NCBI RefSeq assembly: GCF_002775205.1
Contig: NC_036459.1
Coordinates: 6,455,466 to 6,519,465 of the forward strand
DNA from: Xiphophorus maculatus
Taxonomy: Eukaryota; Chordata; Actinopteri; Cyprinodontiformes; Poeciliidae
DNA: 64,000 bases
Direction of reading: 5' to 3'
Position 1 is the first letter of the stretch; each line of letters begins with the position of its first letter. The notes under the pieces are model-generated. The model ran no database searches and had not been told where the DNA came from. It worked only from the letters and a program-made list of their open reading frames with translations. Positions 51,600 to 64,000 of the stretch are shown piece by piece. Both the position numbers and the translations under genes were made by a program.

Positions 51600-51900
51600 T
51601 GAACATGCTATGTTGATGGTCTTGGACGGTTCATCTGACAGGAGAACATGAGAGCATTAGCAGGGATGACTTAATGAGATACCAATCGGCAGAACCTCAC
51701 AAGGCTCGAATTAGTCCTGCCTTCCAGGCCTTGTAGCTTGCCAACACTTGATCAACCATTTTGCTGCTGCAAGTAGAGAAGTCAATTAGTGTCCTCTGTC
51801 TCCTTCCAGCTAATGGGGACAATCACTGAAGGTTGAACGCACTGCAGCCAAGAATCTAATCCCGCATGGACAGGCCTGGGGCTTTCAAGAGCAGCAAAAC
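51600..51900. promoter_or_regulatory. Candidate conserved noncoding element
   Basis: Non-repetitive block with ETS/homeodomain-like words (gcattagcagg, cgaattagtcc, gtcaattagtg, agctaatggg) at roughly regular 50-100 base spacing and no open frame. TE similarity is absent. Inference only. Confidence 0.3.
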
Positions 51901-52619
51901 AACAATATGAAGAAGAAATGTGATGACTTGCAGTTGCTTCTTAAAATTTGCCGTGCGCAGCAAAGTCATGGGACACAAAGTTGGGTGGGTACAGTGAAAT
52001 TAAAGGTGGAGAAGACATATTTTATAAACCACAAGATTCCACAAATACAAACAACTGAATGGAATTCCCTCATTTTGCTTGCAAAATTGTTTTTTTGTAT
52101 CTACTAAGATTGTCATTGTCTTACAACAAAAAATTGCTTGATAATCTGAAACATTTAAAAGTGACAATTGAGCAAAAAGAAATCTTTAAGGGGGATACAT
52201 TTTCACAGCACTGTTTTCTTGGAGATATACTGAATAACATTTCCATCCTCATTGACCACTGAATCTATTTAACCTCTATGCCCTCCAACACGGTATCACT
52301 TGCAGAAATACAGTGACTTGACGATGACACCCTTTAACTAAACCTGGAGTATAACAGAACAAATTGGAGCATAGAAACACAACGGCCAACCTTTTTGTCC
52401 TTCCAGTAATATTCAAGTGAGAAGACATGACGGTCACACCCCGCCAAGAAGAATCCTCGCTTGTTTCCTCCCTAATCCTGATAGACATTTCACTTGGATT
52501 GTCTCGGGAACTTGTTTGTCACCCAGATTTATTTTTATCCCACATTTGCAACATGTTCTATTCCACAATCATCTTTCTCTTTTTCTCTCTCTCTGCTCTG
52601 ACCACCTGTACCTGCTCTC

Positions 52620-52770
52620 CCAGAAACAGTGACAGCAGAAACAAACGCAGAGCAGGGACAATTTCCTGAGTGCTGCTCATTTAATTACTGCAGCGACAGA
52701 GAGGCAGAGCCTGTCAGAGCTTTAGCCCAGATCAGTATGCTCCCTCATAACAATTTGCTGCCTTTGGGGT
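52620..52770. promoter_or_regulatory. Candidate conserved noncoding element
   Basis: Unique-looking 150-base block containing tgctcatttaattactgc and cataacaatttgctgcc (SOX-like acaat). No coding potential seen. Low certainty. Confidence 0.25.
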
Positions 52771-52774
52771 GTAC

Positions 52775-55265
52775 GTGCGTGTCTGTGTAGGTTGTAGCCA
52801 CTGCATATGCTTTCAGTCCTGAAAGCCTTTGTGGCCATATGTTCAGAACACAGTATATATGATGGCAGTGCTAAAAGGTCAGATTATTAGAAAGACTGAG
52901 TCTTTCAAGGACAAACTGTTATCTCGTCTACAGATAATGTGGGTAACAACCATCCCATTGTGCCTCACTGCAAATTATCTTCCTGCTTGGTTGCAGCAAC
53001 CTATGTAGAGTCTGTTGAAAGCATTAAAACATCCAACATGAACACATCTATTTTCCTTTTGTAGCATTGTAAAAGAAGAGTAATATTTTCTAAGGTCTTT
53101 TGAGGATCGATCTGAACACTGGGGAGTCCTCATATTGATCAAGTGAAGTGTTCTGATCGGATCACTTCAAGATTGTTCCAGAAGTCTTTAAGACCTCCTC
53201 TGCAGCTGTTAGCTGTCATTCACTCCGACAGAAACAAACACCCGCACCTTAGTGATCCTGTCCCAGATATAGCCAGACATGTCCTGACAACTCCTTGACA
53301 TAACATCAGTAAACCGCATCTGTTAAAGTTCAGCAGTGGTGCCTCTCATATGAGCTACACCCTGCTCAACATTTTATGCAACCTGTGGTGTTATAGGACA
53401 CCTCTAAAAGGACTCCAGACATATCATATTCTGTTCTTCTCTTCTATTAGATGTGAAAAATGCATTACTAATGTTGAGGTAAAGTGAAATTTAAGCTCTC
53501 GGGTTTCTGTCTCTTTCGCCACACTCTTCAAATCCAGCCTTCATCAGCTGGGTAGGTCTTGAACATGTCCTGGCATGAACCCCATCGCTGTTTAGCCAGA
53601 TTAATTTTACATGTTGTTAGGCAGAGGATAATATGAAGTGACTGTAGCCAAAATAAAGCAGCAAGTACAGAATTTAGACAGTGTGGGTGGATGATGGTTA
53701 TTAATATTAAAAAAGTCTTAGTTCTGACATTTACATAGGTTTGCCAGTTATTAAAATACCTGACACTAAGCTAGAAAAGCTTTGATCAAATTAAACAGTG
53801 ATTTAAAATATATATATTTATTGGGTTTATTTCAAGTAACAGAATTCTTTTGAGTTTTTCTTTCCCCAGTCTTGCACATTTCTATAGACTCAAAGGTACC
53901 TCAACTATTATTTAATTTGTTTATAAAGGTGGTCATATATTTGAGATGACCTAGAATTTTTCAGCCCATGTTCTTACATAGGAGGTCTTGTGTGTATATA
54001 TAAATAGAACCTTTTTGTCTGTGTTCATATTTACCGACTACTTAAGCTGAAAAGCAGAAGACTCATACTGGTTGATACTTGCTGTCTTTTGTTCAGAGGG
54101 AAAGTCTTGGACAGCTTTATCCTCCCCACCCCATTTATTCGACGTGCTTACTTCGCAGCTGCAACTTTAACATTGCGTTATTATGCTTGCAGGCTGATAT
54201 TTGCCCACGTGAATATCAAAAGGTAATGTTTGCTTCACTGACTGTTTGGAGTGATAGCATGATTGACGACTGAAGATGTTTTCGTATTTTAATCATTAAA
54301 AGTGTTCCTTGACAGGTTGTGACTTAAAGCAACAGGGTGTGAGCTGCTTGGTGGTAACATCCAGTTCAAACATGTTCAGTAACAAATTTGGTTTTCAACT
54401 CTTGGTAAGCAAATTCTCAGCGTTTGCATACTATTTGAGTTCACTTTACTGGGTTAAATGTAATAATGATCTAACATAGAACGAGGTCAGTCTTTTTCTG
54501 CATGAAACTGATCGACTAAAAGGCCGTGGAGTCAGTCTTTGCTCCTGCAGTTACAGTATTTTGCACTTTTGCAGATCCAGAGCCGAGATCTTCACACTTT
54601 GCGTTTAACTGCTCCAAATATTTTGCAGTGCTCTGCGAAATTACAGTTTGCGTCACAAACAGCGGCCCACAGAAATGTGATAGCCTGCCTGTGCCCAGAC
54701 TGGATCTGATCTTCAGCTGTCTGAGGACTTTTAAAGACTGATTCATGCAGAGGTGCTCAAGGTACGACTGCCGCTGACTCGCTCTCACACACGTATATTC
54801 TTGGCGTCGTTCATTTGCTGCTTCGAGTGGGGGAGGCAACAGGGTAACAGTCTTACTTTGAAGCCGCGACTCGGCAGGCTGACAGGAGTCGATGATAAAG
54901 CTCTGTTTGCAGCTGTCTCTTCCTTTTCATCTACCTGCATGATAATATTATCACACTGTCTGCTGACTTTTGAAGTCTACACCATGAAATATATGGTTGG
55001 TGACAGACATACAGGCTTTCTGTGTTGTATTTTCAAGTCACTCACAAGCTAATGGGCACTTCATAAACTGTGTTTTCAGTTTCTTGCATTAAGACACAGT
55101 TGACCTGAGGAATGCTTTGTAAGTTGGATCTAGACACATCAATCATTTGAAACACAAAAGCTCAAAGTTTATTTTGCGCCTACAGTCAACAGTAAGTCAG
55201 TTTAGCATAAAAATGTTAAATTTTTCAGTGTTCTTTTATTCTCTTCAGCTTATCCCACAGGTTTT
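52775..55265. other. Intergenic, unassigned
   Basis: No supportable exon. An imperfect hairpin-forming stretch occurs at 53090-53195. The open frames at 54516-54839 on opposite strands overlap each other and carry no recognisable domain. Confidence 0.4.
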
Positions 55266-55272
55266 CTGTACA

Positions 55273-55664
55273 ATTAGTGTCATGAAACGATGGTGTGAGG
55301 TGGTGAGGCAGACGCTTGAGACCCAGGTAGAAATGAAAATGATGATTTTAATGGTGAGAATGGCAAACCAAAATCCAAAAGTCCAAAACCCTGGCAGCAC
55401 TGCTGAGCTGGAAACAGGGGCTCAACACAGGTAGCAACAGAGCAAACGAGTGGACTAACACAACTGACCAAGGACACAGACGCCAAATGAGACGAGGACC
55501 CGACAGAGAAGCTGGGACACAGGTGACATTAAATACACGGGAGGGTAATCACAGAAATGAGACACACCTGGGAAACAATCAAGGGGAAGACAGGACAACA
55601 CGAAGACTCGGGGACACAGAAAACTCTAATTAAATACACAGAAAACACAGAACATGACAATTAG
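55273..55664 (-). mobile_element. 382-bp LTR-like insertion with 5-bp target duplication
   Basis: The element body, 55278-55659, starts TGTCATG and ends CATGACA (TG...CA with 7-base inverted termini) and is flanked by identical ATTAG at 55273-55277 and 55660-55664. These are LTR-retrotransposon hallmarks, so a solo LTR left by recombination is the best reading. I chose minus because the opposite strand reads like the usual fish form, ending with a stretch of the type cattaaaatcatc before the terminus. The 95-residue frame inside is incidental. A MITE with 5-base duplication is the alternative. Confidence 0.7.
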
Positions 55665-55669
55665 GTCTT

Positions 55670-58600
55670 GGAGCCTAAGAAGAAGGTGGATTTTGGTCAG
55701 GTGAACCATTGCTTTGTTGATTTAAATTGGTTCAATATGGCCAATTTAAAAGTTTATCACAGAGTTTATTTTTGCTATGCACCCTAATATGGGTCCAGTT
55801 AATTATAGAAATTGCCTGAAAGCTCAATCTTATTCTCATCTAACCAAAGCTTAAAGTCCTTTGGTAAAAACTTACACATTTACATCCAATACAAAGTCAT
55901 GTATTACTTATTAAACATTCTGAAGCAACATTGTTAAAAAAAGAAATGTGTAAATTGCAAATGTTTTCGTTGCATTTATTAACGGCATTGGAAAGATGAT
56001 ATGCCTCGCAGCATTGTACATCCTCAGCCCAAGTTAACAGTTACAATAAGGTCATTTCCCTTGTATTTGTCCTTTTTTTAGGCTGGAAACAGCTGAATTG
56101 TAATGCATTTTACATATATCTACCACAGTCTAGGTCGTGTTAGATATTTGCAACGGCCACACAGTGTGTGTTCTCTGGCCCTCTCTGTGTTATGACTCAA
56201 TAACGGGACAGTGAAACCTGGCCTCTCCACCAGAGAAAACAGAATCCAGGAATGCGAAGCACAAAACATACGTCATGTGTATGTACTAACCACTCAGCAT
56301 GTCTGATCTAATCCAAGATGCTCTTGCAAAAAATATACATCCTGAAAGGCAATCCTTTGTGTTCATGAGCCAACGTAACTGGGCAGGATTCCCAAATACC
56401 ATATGCTGACAGGAATGTACGTAAAATCTTAAAGACACGTTTCTTCATCTTCTTTCCTTCTTTGTGAATAACTCATCACTTGTGCAGTTAGATGGGTTCT
56501 GGGTTTTATTCTATTCATGATCAAATTAATTGCAGTTAATTTCCAACAAATATACATTTTTACTGTCTTCAACAATAATACTTACTGTAAGTTGTTTGCT
56601 TATTATTATTATTACTATAAAAAATGGTTTTAGTTTAATGGCAGCAATGCAACAACCTTTCAGAACAATTTTGCTTTTGCAAAATAGGGGATAAAGGTGA
56701 AGTAACTTGATGTTCTTAGACAACAAGATAGCCTTCAAAGCTGGACTTTACAGGCCTTTCAAGCCTCCAATAGCTTGACGTACCAATACTACAAATAAAC
56801 ACACACAAGCATGCATGTGGAGAGATATGCACAGCTTTGTAAATTCTTGATTATTCATGTTATATTATTATTTGAATAAATAAGCATGATTTCTGTTTTC
56901 GAAGCTGCCTCAGATCTGAGTCACCCTGCATGAGGAGTTCTTTGAGTGAGCAGAAGAGAGTCATGTAAATACAGCGACACACAAGGTCTCTCATCTGTGC
57001 ATATTTTTCATTCTAAGCTCAGAGCATAAATAACTTAGGATGTTCGGCCAAGCTTTGCGCATGAGTTAAATAATAGAATACAGCTACATTAAGAGGCAGG
57101 TACCGTCCTCAGAAACTTTGAAACCATCTGGTTCGAAGTCCAAATGAATAAAGTACATCCGGGCACATTAAAGCCAAATCATGTGGAGGAAAAAAATAAT
57201 AATTTCAAATGATAGGAATGCATATAAAAAAGGATGAGACATTCTGTGAGCGCTGTGCTTCATGTTTGTGGGTGAGCCAAGGCTGAGCCAGAACCGACAG
57301 AGCCACAGTCCAGAGGAAAAAGACGAGGCCAAGACAAGTTCCTGTGTGGGTTCACATGAGCAGGGAGGGAGGCGGCATCATGGAAAGTTTGTGGTTTTTC
57401 TCTGACAAGTCTCTTCCTGGTAGCAGAGTGGGATGGGCAACGAGTTTCACTGACTTGTTTTTGTGCAAGGTGATCGCTCTGGCTGAGCCACACCTTAGAC
57501 ACTCAGGGTGACATCAGTTTGTTTAGCAGCTACACCCACATTAAAAGAGCTCCTTTTCTACACAGGTAGTCTGCTGGCTGTTCTGCAGAAGTGATTATTT
57601 TTGTTGACTTTAATTGTGTGTGCAAGTAAAAAAATATATATATGATGCTCCAGTGAGATAATTAATGTTCTGAATTGGGCGTATTCAAACACACAGTATG
57701 CCACAGGAAGCAATACCGAGATGTAAAAACATGTTTGGCTTATTTAAGGTAAACGCTTATTGTCATGTATAAGTTTTTGTATATGTGCATGAAGGTGAAG
57801 AGAAAGAGAACATTTAAAATACAAGAAACAGGATAAAACAACTAAAGTTGAACAAGTTTAGAAAATAGCAGAGTGCTGCGACAATTTAGAACCCATCCTG
57901 TTTTGTTGACCCTGTTACATATTTAATGCCTGTTATATCATTTCAGCTCATTACACAGCTGAAATGAGGTTAACCAAATAAGATGAGGTTAACAACCTAG
58001 TTCAATTTATAACAGTGAACTTCAAAGCCACAACTAGGTAATTTTAGGAAAGAATTCTTAAAAAAAAAAAAAAAAACTAGAGAGGATTATTTGTTAATCT
58101 AGAGAAACATAGTTTACTATAAAACCCATTGAAAAAGCTTCAACATTATTAGTCGAAAGGAGAAAAGACCTTCAGCAGTCTCCTGTTTGGCCAAATAGCC
58201 ACACTAACAGGCATAGCTCTGTTGAGGGGTGATGGTGATGGCATTCTTTACTAATTGAATCATTTCCATCAGAATTTATATTCATGGCATAGTTTGAACA
58301 TGGTGATCACAATGATTCCTTTCAGATCTCACACTACACCTGGACAGGCAAAAGATCTCACCTTGGTTAGAGGAGAATGGTTCCTGCCCACTGTCTCCCT
58401 GTCCTTCCAGTGGATGAGTGATTACTGCAAAAACAGGGAACCAATGCAGCTGACTGAATTCGTTCGGTATCTAGCATACAATTTGGTTCTGTTGTATTAC
58501 AATTTTGAAAGAAATGATTTTGCAATTTGATTTGAATAGATCAGATTGATTTAAGTGATTCTTCTAAACAGTCAGATATGAATTGGAGCCATTTGTTTTT

Positions 58601-61600
58601 TTAGGCATTGAGAGAAACAAGTAGAAAACTAATTTACCTCTGATTTTTCAATAATCTTCAGCTCTTTGCACAGAGAGCACAAATCTACTCGGTCATGCAA
58701 GTACATTTTTTTTATTCCAAGTTCAGAGTTGCATTCTTTGGTGTCACATTAATTTTACAGGAATGATAAACTGGAACCTCCCCAAAGAGTCAAACTGTTA
58801 TCTGTATTCAGGAAATGTTCACATCACTGCTTGTACGTTTGGGGGGAAAAGCTGCAGACATTGTTTTGTCTTGTGTCTTGATGAATGAAGCCAATGTTGG
58901 TTTGACTTATTTTTGACCCATGCGTGTTGTGTTTCCTGGTCTTTGTGCGTTTCTTTGTACCCGGGGTCGGCGGACATGCAGTGTGTGTTCAGCCTCTCTC
59001 CACAGTGGAACAGGAATGTTTTTAGGAAAATTCTGCCCACGTAAACCAGCAGTCCAGATCTCTGTGTTCATTCCCAACCTGACATTCTTTCCTCCACTGG
59101 AGTTCACAAGTGGTTGCGAGATAAAAGCCTCCATTCATTATGCTAACTGAGAACCCGGCGTAATGACAGGATACCCCACCCCTGTCTGGCAGCAGCCAGG
59201 GCCATATTTTACCCAGCTCTGGAGGCCCACACATTAAAAACAGCCTATGCTACAGCACATTGTTTTCTTTTTCAGGTGGTGTGTGTCCACATCACTTTCT
59301 GTCAATCAGAAATAGCAGGAAAATTCAGGGGTTTCCAAGTTTAATTATTTCTTACGATTATGGCCTTTACCTTCTTTCTCTTTCACTTTTATGGTGTTTG
59401 ACTTTTATCTCGCTTGCCGAGCTGCCAGCATTCAGCTATGCACACCCACAATCCCTGTCGGTAATGAGGCAGCTGCCTGTTCACAGATGTCTGTGTGATA
59501 CACATGTAGACCATTATGTTTGCTTGCAAAAACCTCTTCCTTTTTTCCGCTGCTACTGCTGCGTAAAAGCAAACCATCTTACTACATTGCTCTTTTCAGT
59601 TTTATAATGTGCCTGTTGCCACCGTGCTGGTGTTTGGCTCGCCTCCTTAATGTGTTACAGTTAACTTTAAAACTGGTAAATGTGCAGAGACATTTTATTC
59701 TAGCTCAATTGTTATTTCTCCATTATCTTCAGGTCATGTTGGGTTGAAATGTGACCTAACTTTATGTTAGAAAACTCCAGGACATTTGTCATGCACTTCT
59801 GGTGTAGAATTTTGCAGCAAGGTTTTAAAGGTATTAACAACTTCACTATTCAGTATTTGTCTTGAGCTGAGTTAAAAACAAACTAAACACTAATTATTAA
59901 ATATACCTAAGGGATTAATAAAGTACTGTTGAAAAGAGTTGAACTAAACTAGCTAGTGTGACTATCAGGGACCAGAACTATCATCCTAACTGCACAGGCT
60001 GTCCTAATAAATATACACACCATGTTGTTTTGACAATGAAGATGTGCAAAATGAGCCTTGAGGTGCTCAAGAGGGGCTTGTACACAATCTGCAAAAATAA
60101 GTAAATGGTTGCATTTTTTAGGTCTGGATAAGTGTGGAAAAACATTTGTTTTTCCAGACTTTGTTCCTTCTCATACTGTCTAAACGTTATATCCATCTCA
60201 AGAATCATCTGCCCATCTATCCAGATACTAGTGGATCCATCATCTATCCTTTTTGTCAATTTTCCAACTCGTACCGAATGGATGGATGGAAATACAAAAA
60301 ATTTTCACATCCTCATCCAGACATGGAAAACACTAATCAATATCTGCCAGATTGCTTAGAATTTAAACTACACATAGTTTTTAGAAAATGTCTGTACTTT
60401 GGCTGAAACAAAGGCAGGAATGTGGGCGTAATCTGAAAACGATGAACTTCAGATACCATGTAAAAAGTAAAACAGATATGATATGTGATGGATTTCCCTG
60501 CCGTGTTGGCATGAGGTATCCAAAACAAAGTGGGATCTGTGTGTTCGAATATGCACAGCAGAAACTCGCAGAATATCCACGACACACTGAAAAGCCTCCA
60601 TTGTTTCTTAAAAGAGCAAATGTGGCTGAAACTATTACTAAGTGTGTTTTTGTTGATGAGTCCGGGGGGTTCCCACATGTATGAACTCGTACAGGATCTG
60701 AGGATTTCCCTGAGAGCTGTGGCCGTTAGCTCGGCCAAGAGCAAGGGAAGTTTTGCAACAGTGGTTATCGAGAAGTCATTGCAGAGGAATGCTTTGACTG
60801 AACATGCATAGATTGTTTGAGAGAACAATTCCTGTTTGCAGAGTTTATTGAACCAAACAACTTCTGGGACGGTATCTTTAAGTCAGAGGAGACCAAATGT
60901 AGAAATATTTGCCCATAATGCACCGTGCCATGAATAGAGAAAACAGAATGCAACATGTCAACACAAACTTCTACAACCACAAGCTAAGACAATTGTCTTG
61001 CTCAAAGGCAGACAACTGATGACGTAAACCAATTTTATAGCCACAAGGCCTGGTCACCTTATAGTAGTGTACATAGTTAGCTGTATAAGAACATGTACAT
61101 TTAAGAGCACAAAAGTTCATAGGGTCAAATATTTGAGGTAAAATTAATTAATGACAATAATTCAGCCTTAGGAGAGTCACAAAGGGACACATTTCTACAA
61201 ACAGAAGGAAAGTTAAGTAAAGTCTTTTACAGTGACGTAAGAAAAAACATCATCCAGAAAACAACTACTTCAAGTTATTTTTGCTGAAAGCTGTTCTACA
61301 ACATGCTCAGTCAGATTGTGCACTTTGATTTTTTTCTTCCATGACTGTGTTTACTGTATTTTTGAAGTATGTGGGTGTTTTCTGTGCAAACCTAGCCAGA
61401 CACATTTGAGTGTACCGTGTGTCTCTGCGTGCCTTTGGGTCAGTTCAGTGTGCTTTTCCTCTGTTTGATTGCATCATGATTGAAGAGCTCAGCAGGTCAT
61501 CATGACTGCATCTGCAACAAGCAACCAGCAGTCTGTATTTTTCCACTGATTTTAATGAGCATGTGAACATTGGACCCCCGAGAAGAAAATCAATACAAAG

Positions 61601-62380
61601 TTACCTCCTGGCTGTTAAACAAGGTCACACAAGGTGTGTTTTTTCATCTGATCGAGACTCCTCCTGTTCTGTATTTGACCAGACATGCTTGACTGATGGT
61701 GCTAACTGCTATATAATGAACTATGGTAAAGTAAACAGCTGTTCTCACCTTTCTGTCTTTATCTTTCTCATACACAACCACCTGTTTTCCAGCTCAGCTT
61801 TCATTATCTGACCTCATAAAACAAAGAACCGACTCCAAACACTGAGCGCTACAAAACAACCACCAAGCCCAACTTATAGTTTAGTAATTTTACATCGAAT
61901 TCAAGTTTTAGCATTTTTGCTTTTCATTATTCTCAGGGAAAAAATGATCTCTTCCCCCCAAAAAAATATACATTTATTGGATAAATGCTTACTATAGTTG
62001 ATGTTTGCTCCCAACATTGTGACTAAAGTATGTTAATGGCATTTAATCTGACATACCATTTGAAATTTGATTTAAAAAGAAAAAAACTTGAAATGTGATA
62101 AACTAAGTAATCTTTGGGATAGTAACATTTTAAATGCTGAAATGTGCTTTTCTCACTAGTTCTTCAAAAATGGAAAACAATGCAATGCAGGTAGGATACT
62201 GACTGCTTTTATGCACTCTGAACAGACCCAGTCTGTCTCACACTTCAGCATGCATTTATACCAAACATAATTTTTTACCCCACTCTAAATCCTTGTTTAT
62301 GGCAAAGACCGATGATGCTGATGTCAGCACTACCACCTCACTGTCACCAGTTGTATGGTTCGGGTTTTGGCTGCGCCGGC
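55670..62380. other. Intergenic, unassigned
   Basis: No exon that I can support in 6.7 kb. The longest open frame in the desert (60337-60828, minus, 163 codons) is discussed as rejected. A stretch at 59095-59240 is non-repetitive and GC-richer and might be regulatory. Text at 59908-59935 (agggattaataaagtactg) resembles a LINE tail. Confidence 0.4.
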
Positions 62381-62384
62381 CCTT

Positions 62385-62465
62385 CTGCTTGGAGTTTGCA
62401 TGACTTTTCCTTTCCATAACCTAAAGTGTGCAATTTAGGTTAATTGGGGATTCTAAAATGACTGC
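62385..62465 (+). repeat. Fragment of the widespread teleost repeat seen at 20157, opposite orientation
   Basis: ggagtttgcatgacttttcc, then taacctaaagtgtgc and taggttaattggggattc resemble the complement of the family at 20157-20340, much decayed. Confidence 0.4.
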
Positions 62466-62469
62466 AGGA

Positions 62470-63480
62470 GCATCTGAGTGCGTTGTTTCTCTGTTCTGAC
62501 CTCCTGACAGATTATAGCTGTGATCTGTTCAAACTCCACATCTGGAAACAATGGGAAGGATGACAGGGAGGAAAATCAGTATACGGAATATTGATTAACC
62601 TGTGAAGATGGCGTGATTTGTCTTTTGTGTTGGTATTATTATTATTGATTGTGAAACCTGCATTCTAACTGTATCTACTGATTCCCTCTCTGGTTTATCG
62701 CCTCGTTGTATCTCTGTTTTGTCGTTAGTTGTATTTGCAACTAAACTTACTAAACTAAAATATGTTTCTGACCACCACTCTTTTTTTCTGTGTGTATTTC
62801 CTATTTAGTATCTGTTCCTAAATCAAGCTCTAAAATCTGTGGCCTTCATTTGAGCTCAGCCGCCTTTACTCTGATATTTATGAATAAACTTTGGTACAGC
62901 ACATTATCTTTACAAATCAAGTCGTATTAACTCGTATTACTAACTTGTATTTAGTTAATAAAGTGTGGGAGGAAACTAACATTGAACATGACCTTGAGCA
63001 CAACAGGTCTACAGTGAGACTCAGTGGGGATGCTTTTCACCTGGAAGGACAGGAAGGATGGTCAGTCTTTATGGAAAAATAATGCATTTCTCTCCATTTT
63101 ATTTATTCAAAAACAACTACCGGAACATGTAATACAGGATGTACAGCACTATATGTTCCACTGTGTTTAATGCAACACAAATAATCAGATTAGTAATAAA
63201 TAGCTTATATTTGTGTCTTATTCTATGCGGTTTGTCTTTGCACTCAATATTGAACTTCTTGTCAGATACTTAAACTATGCTCTGTTTCCCGACGGCCAAT
63301 AGTATAAAATTCTAATAAAATTTGACCAAATGTGGGACAAGTTATTTTTTTCTGCAATGTACTAAGAGCATGTTATGTAGACATTTATTGTTTAGTTAGG
63401 CTACATTTCAAATGAAGTTAAAAGTCTACAATAAACTAGCAAAATTATATTGTCTTAGTGTTGCCGTAGAATCCATATTG
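62470..63480. other. Intergenic, unassigned
   Basis: AT-rich DNA leading to the promoter at the right edge. No gene recognised. Confidence 0.4.
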
Positions 63481-63626
63481 TAAGAATTTCACCGTCCGGA
63501 TTTGTTTTTCTACTCGACCAGTCGTCGCTTCCTCTTTTTTTCTCTTCTGCTCGCCACCCGTATTTCCGACAGTACGGGAACGCAGCACCATTTCACGCCA
63601 GGCGCCTCTGTTTATTTTCAGCACGG

Positions 63627-63634
63627 TGACGTCA
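63627..63634 (+). promoter_or_regulatory. Consensus cAMP-response element TGACGTCA
   Basis: Perfect 8-base palindrome for CREB/ATF factors, 117 bases upstream of the TATA box. A second half-site lies at 63718-63722. Confidence 0.75.
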
Positions 63635-63686
63635 ACGCTTCCCTCCTCCTTGAATGCGCTTCGTCAGTGCGCGGCCAAAGCCTCTG

Positions 63687-63691
63687 ATTGG
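63687..63691 (-). promoter_or_regulatory. Inverted CCAAT box (NF-Y site)
   Basis: ATTGG in the context ctgattggtcgg, a good NF-Y match, 60 bases upstream of the TATA box and so about 95 bases upstream of the expected start, the usual NF-Y position. Confidence 0.75.
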
Positions 63692-63750
63692 TCGGCTTCG
63701 GTTGCCGTAGAGCTTAGTGACGGAGATGTGGGGGAGGAGGAGCAGCGCCT

Positions 63751-63757
63751 TATAAAA
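63751..63757 (+). promoter_or_regulatory. TATA box TATAAAA
   Basis: Canonical TATAAAA flanked by GC-rich sequence (cgcct before, gccctg after), typical of a focused, inducible promoter. Confidence 0.8.
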
Positions 63758-64000
63758 GCCCTGCTCTCCTCTGTGAAACCCCCACTCTGGAGGAGAAAAG
63801 CAGGCAAGAAGGGCTGGTTCGGGCTTTCTAGAGGGACCTCCCCCAACCTCCCTCTCTGTATTTACCAATAAGAGGCACTTGTATCTCCAACACGGAGCAT
63901 CTGAGAAAACCTCATTTTACCTCGACTAATAAATGCCAAGAAAAGCACCGACGAATCAGGATCGCTGCGCCGCAACGAGAGGAAAGACGAACTGTCGGAA

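Larger units (their letters stand above)
63485..64000 (+). promoter_or_regulatory. CRE / CCAAT / TATA promoter and 5' leader of an unidentified gene
   Basis: CpG density rises sharply here. In order there is a full palindromic cAMP-response element, an inverted CCAAT box, a CRE half-site TGACG (63718-63722), a GGGGAGGAGG tract (63731-63740) and TATAAAA (63751-63757). Transcription should start near 63780-63785. The remaining 215 bases look like leader. The first ATG is at 63933 in weak context (T at -3); the frame stays open for 22 codons to the window edge (MPRKAPTNQ...), with no recognisable protein. It may be an upstream frame. The gene itself lies to the right. Confidence 0.7.

Noticed and set aside
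60337..60828. Longest open frame in the desert (163 codons, minus strand)
   Set aside because: No recognisable domain, biased hydrophobic/Cys content, competing open frames on the plus strand over the same bases, and no splice context that makes sense.
1..64000. CRISPR array, bacterial operon or phage
   Set aside because: Spliced genes, SINE, Tc1 elements and poly(A) signals show vertebrate nuclear DNA; no regularly spaced repeats were seen.

Overview
The window reads as nuclear DNA of a ray-finned fish, most likely a percomorph teleost. Two protein-coding genes with GT-AG introns sit at the left end. The rest is AT-rich DNA with Tc1/mariner relics, a tRNA-derived SINE, a Tc1-type MITE and an LTR-like insertion. 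Both gene models rebuild to the exact length of the human proteins (831 and 227 codons), so exon boundaries are well constrained. No database search was possible, so gene names rest on recalled family sequence.

Layout. (1) 928-12306, + strand: sortilin (sort1-type VPS10 receptor), 21 coding exons. (2) 13942-16037, + strand: FAM3C/ILEI-like secreted protein, 9 coding exons, in tandem about 1.6 kb behind the sortilin stop. (3) 16.3-63.4 kb: a desert of about 47 kb with no convincing coding exon. It holds a SINE with perfect 15-bp target-site duplications, a 352-bp Tc1-type MITE, a 382-bp LTR-like element with 5-bp duplications, many decayed Tc1 pieces, and several unique high-complexity blocks that look like conserved regulatory DNA. 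(4) 63.5-64.0 kb: a CpG-richer promoter with a full cAMP-response element, an inverted CCAAT box and a TATA box. It points rightward into a gene that lies outside the window and that I cannot name.

Sortilin is a type I sorting receptor of the trans-Golgi/endosome system. FAM3C is a secreted GG-domain protein that passes through the same secretory pathway. I see no direct functional link between them beyond adjacency. The long desert ending at a CRE/NF-Y/TATA promoter suggests that the flanking gene on the right is inducible or developmentally regulated and may use distal enhancers in the desert; that is inference.
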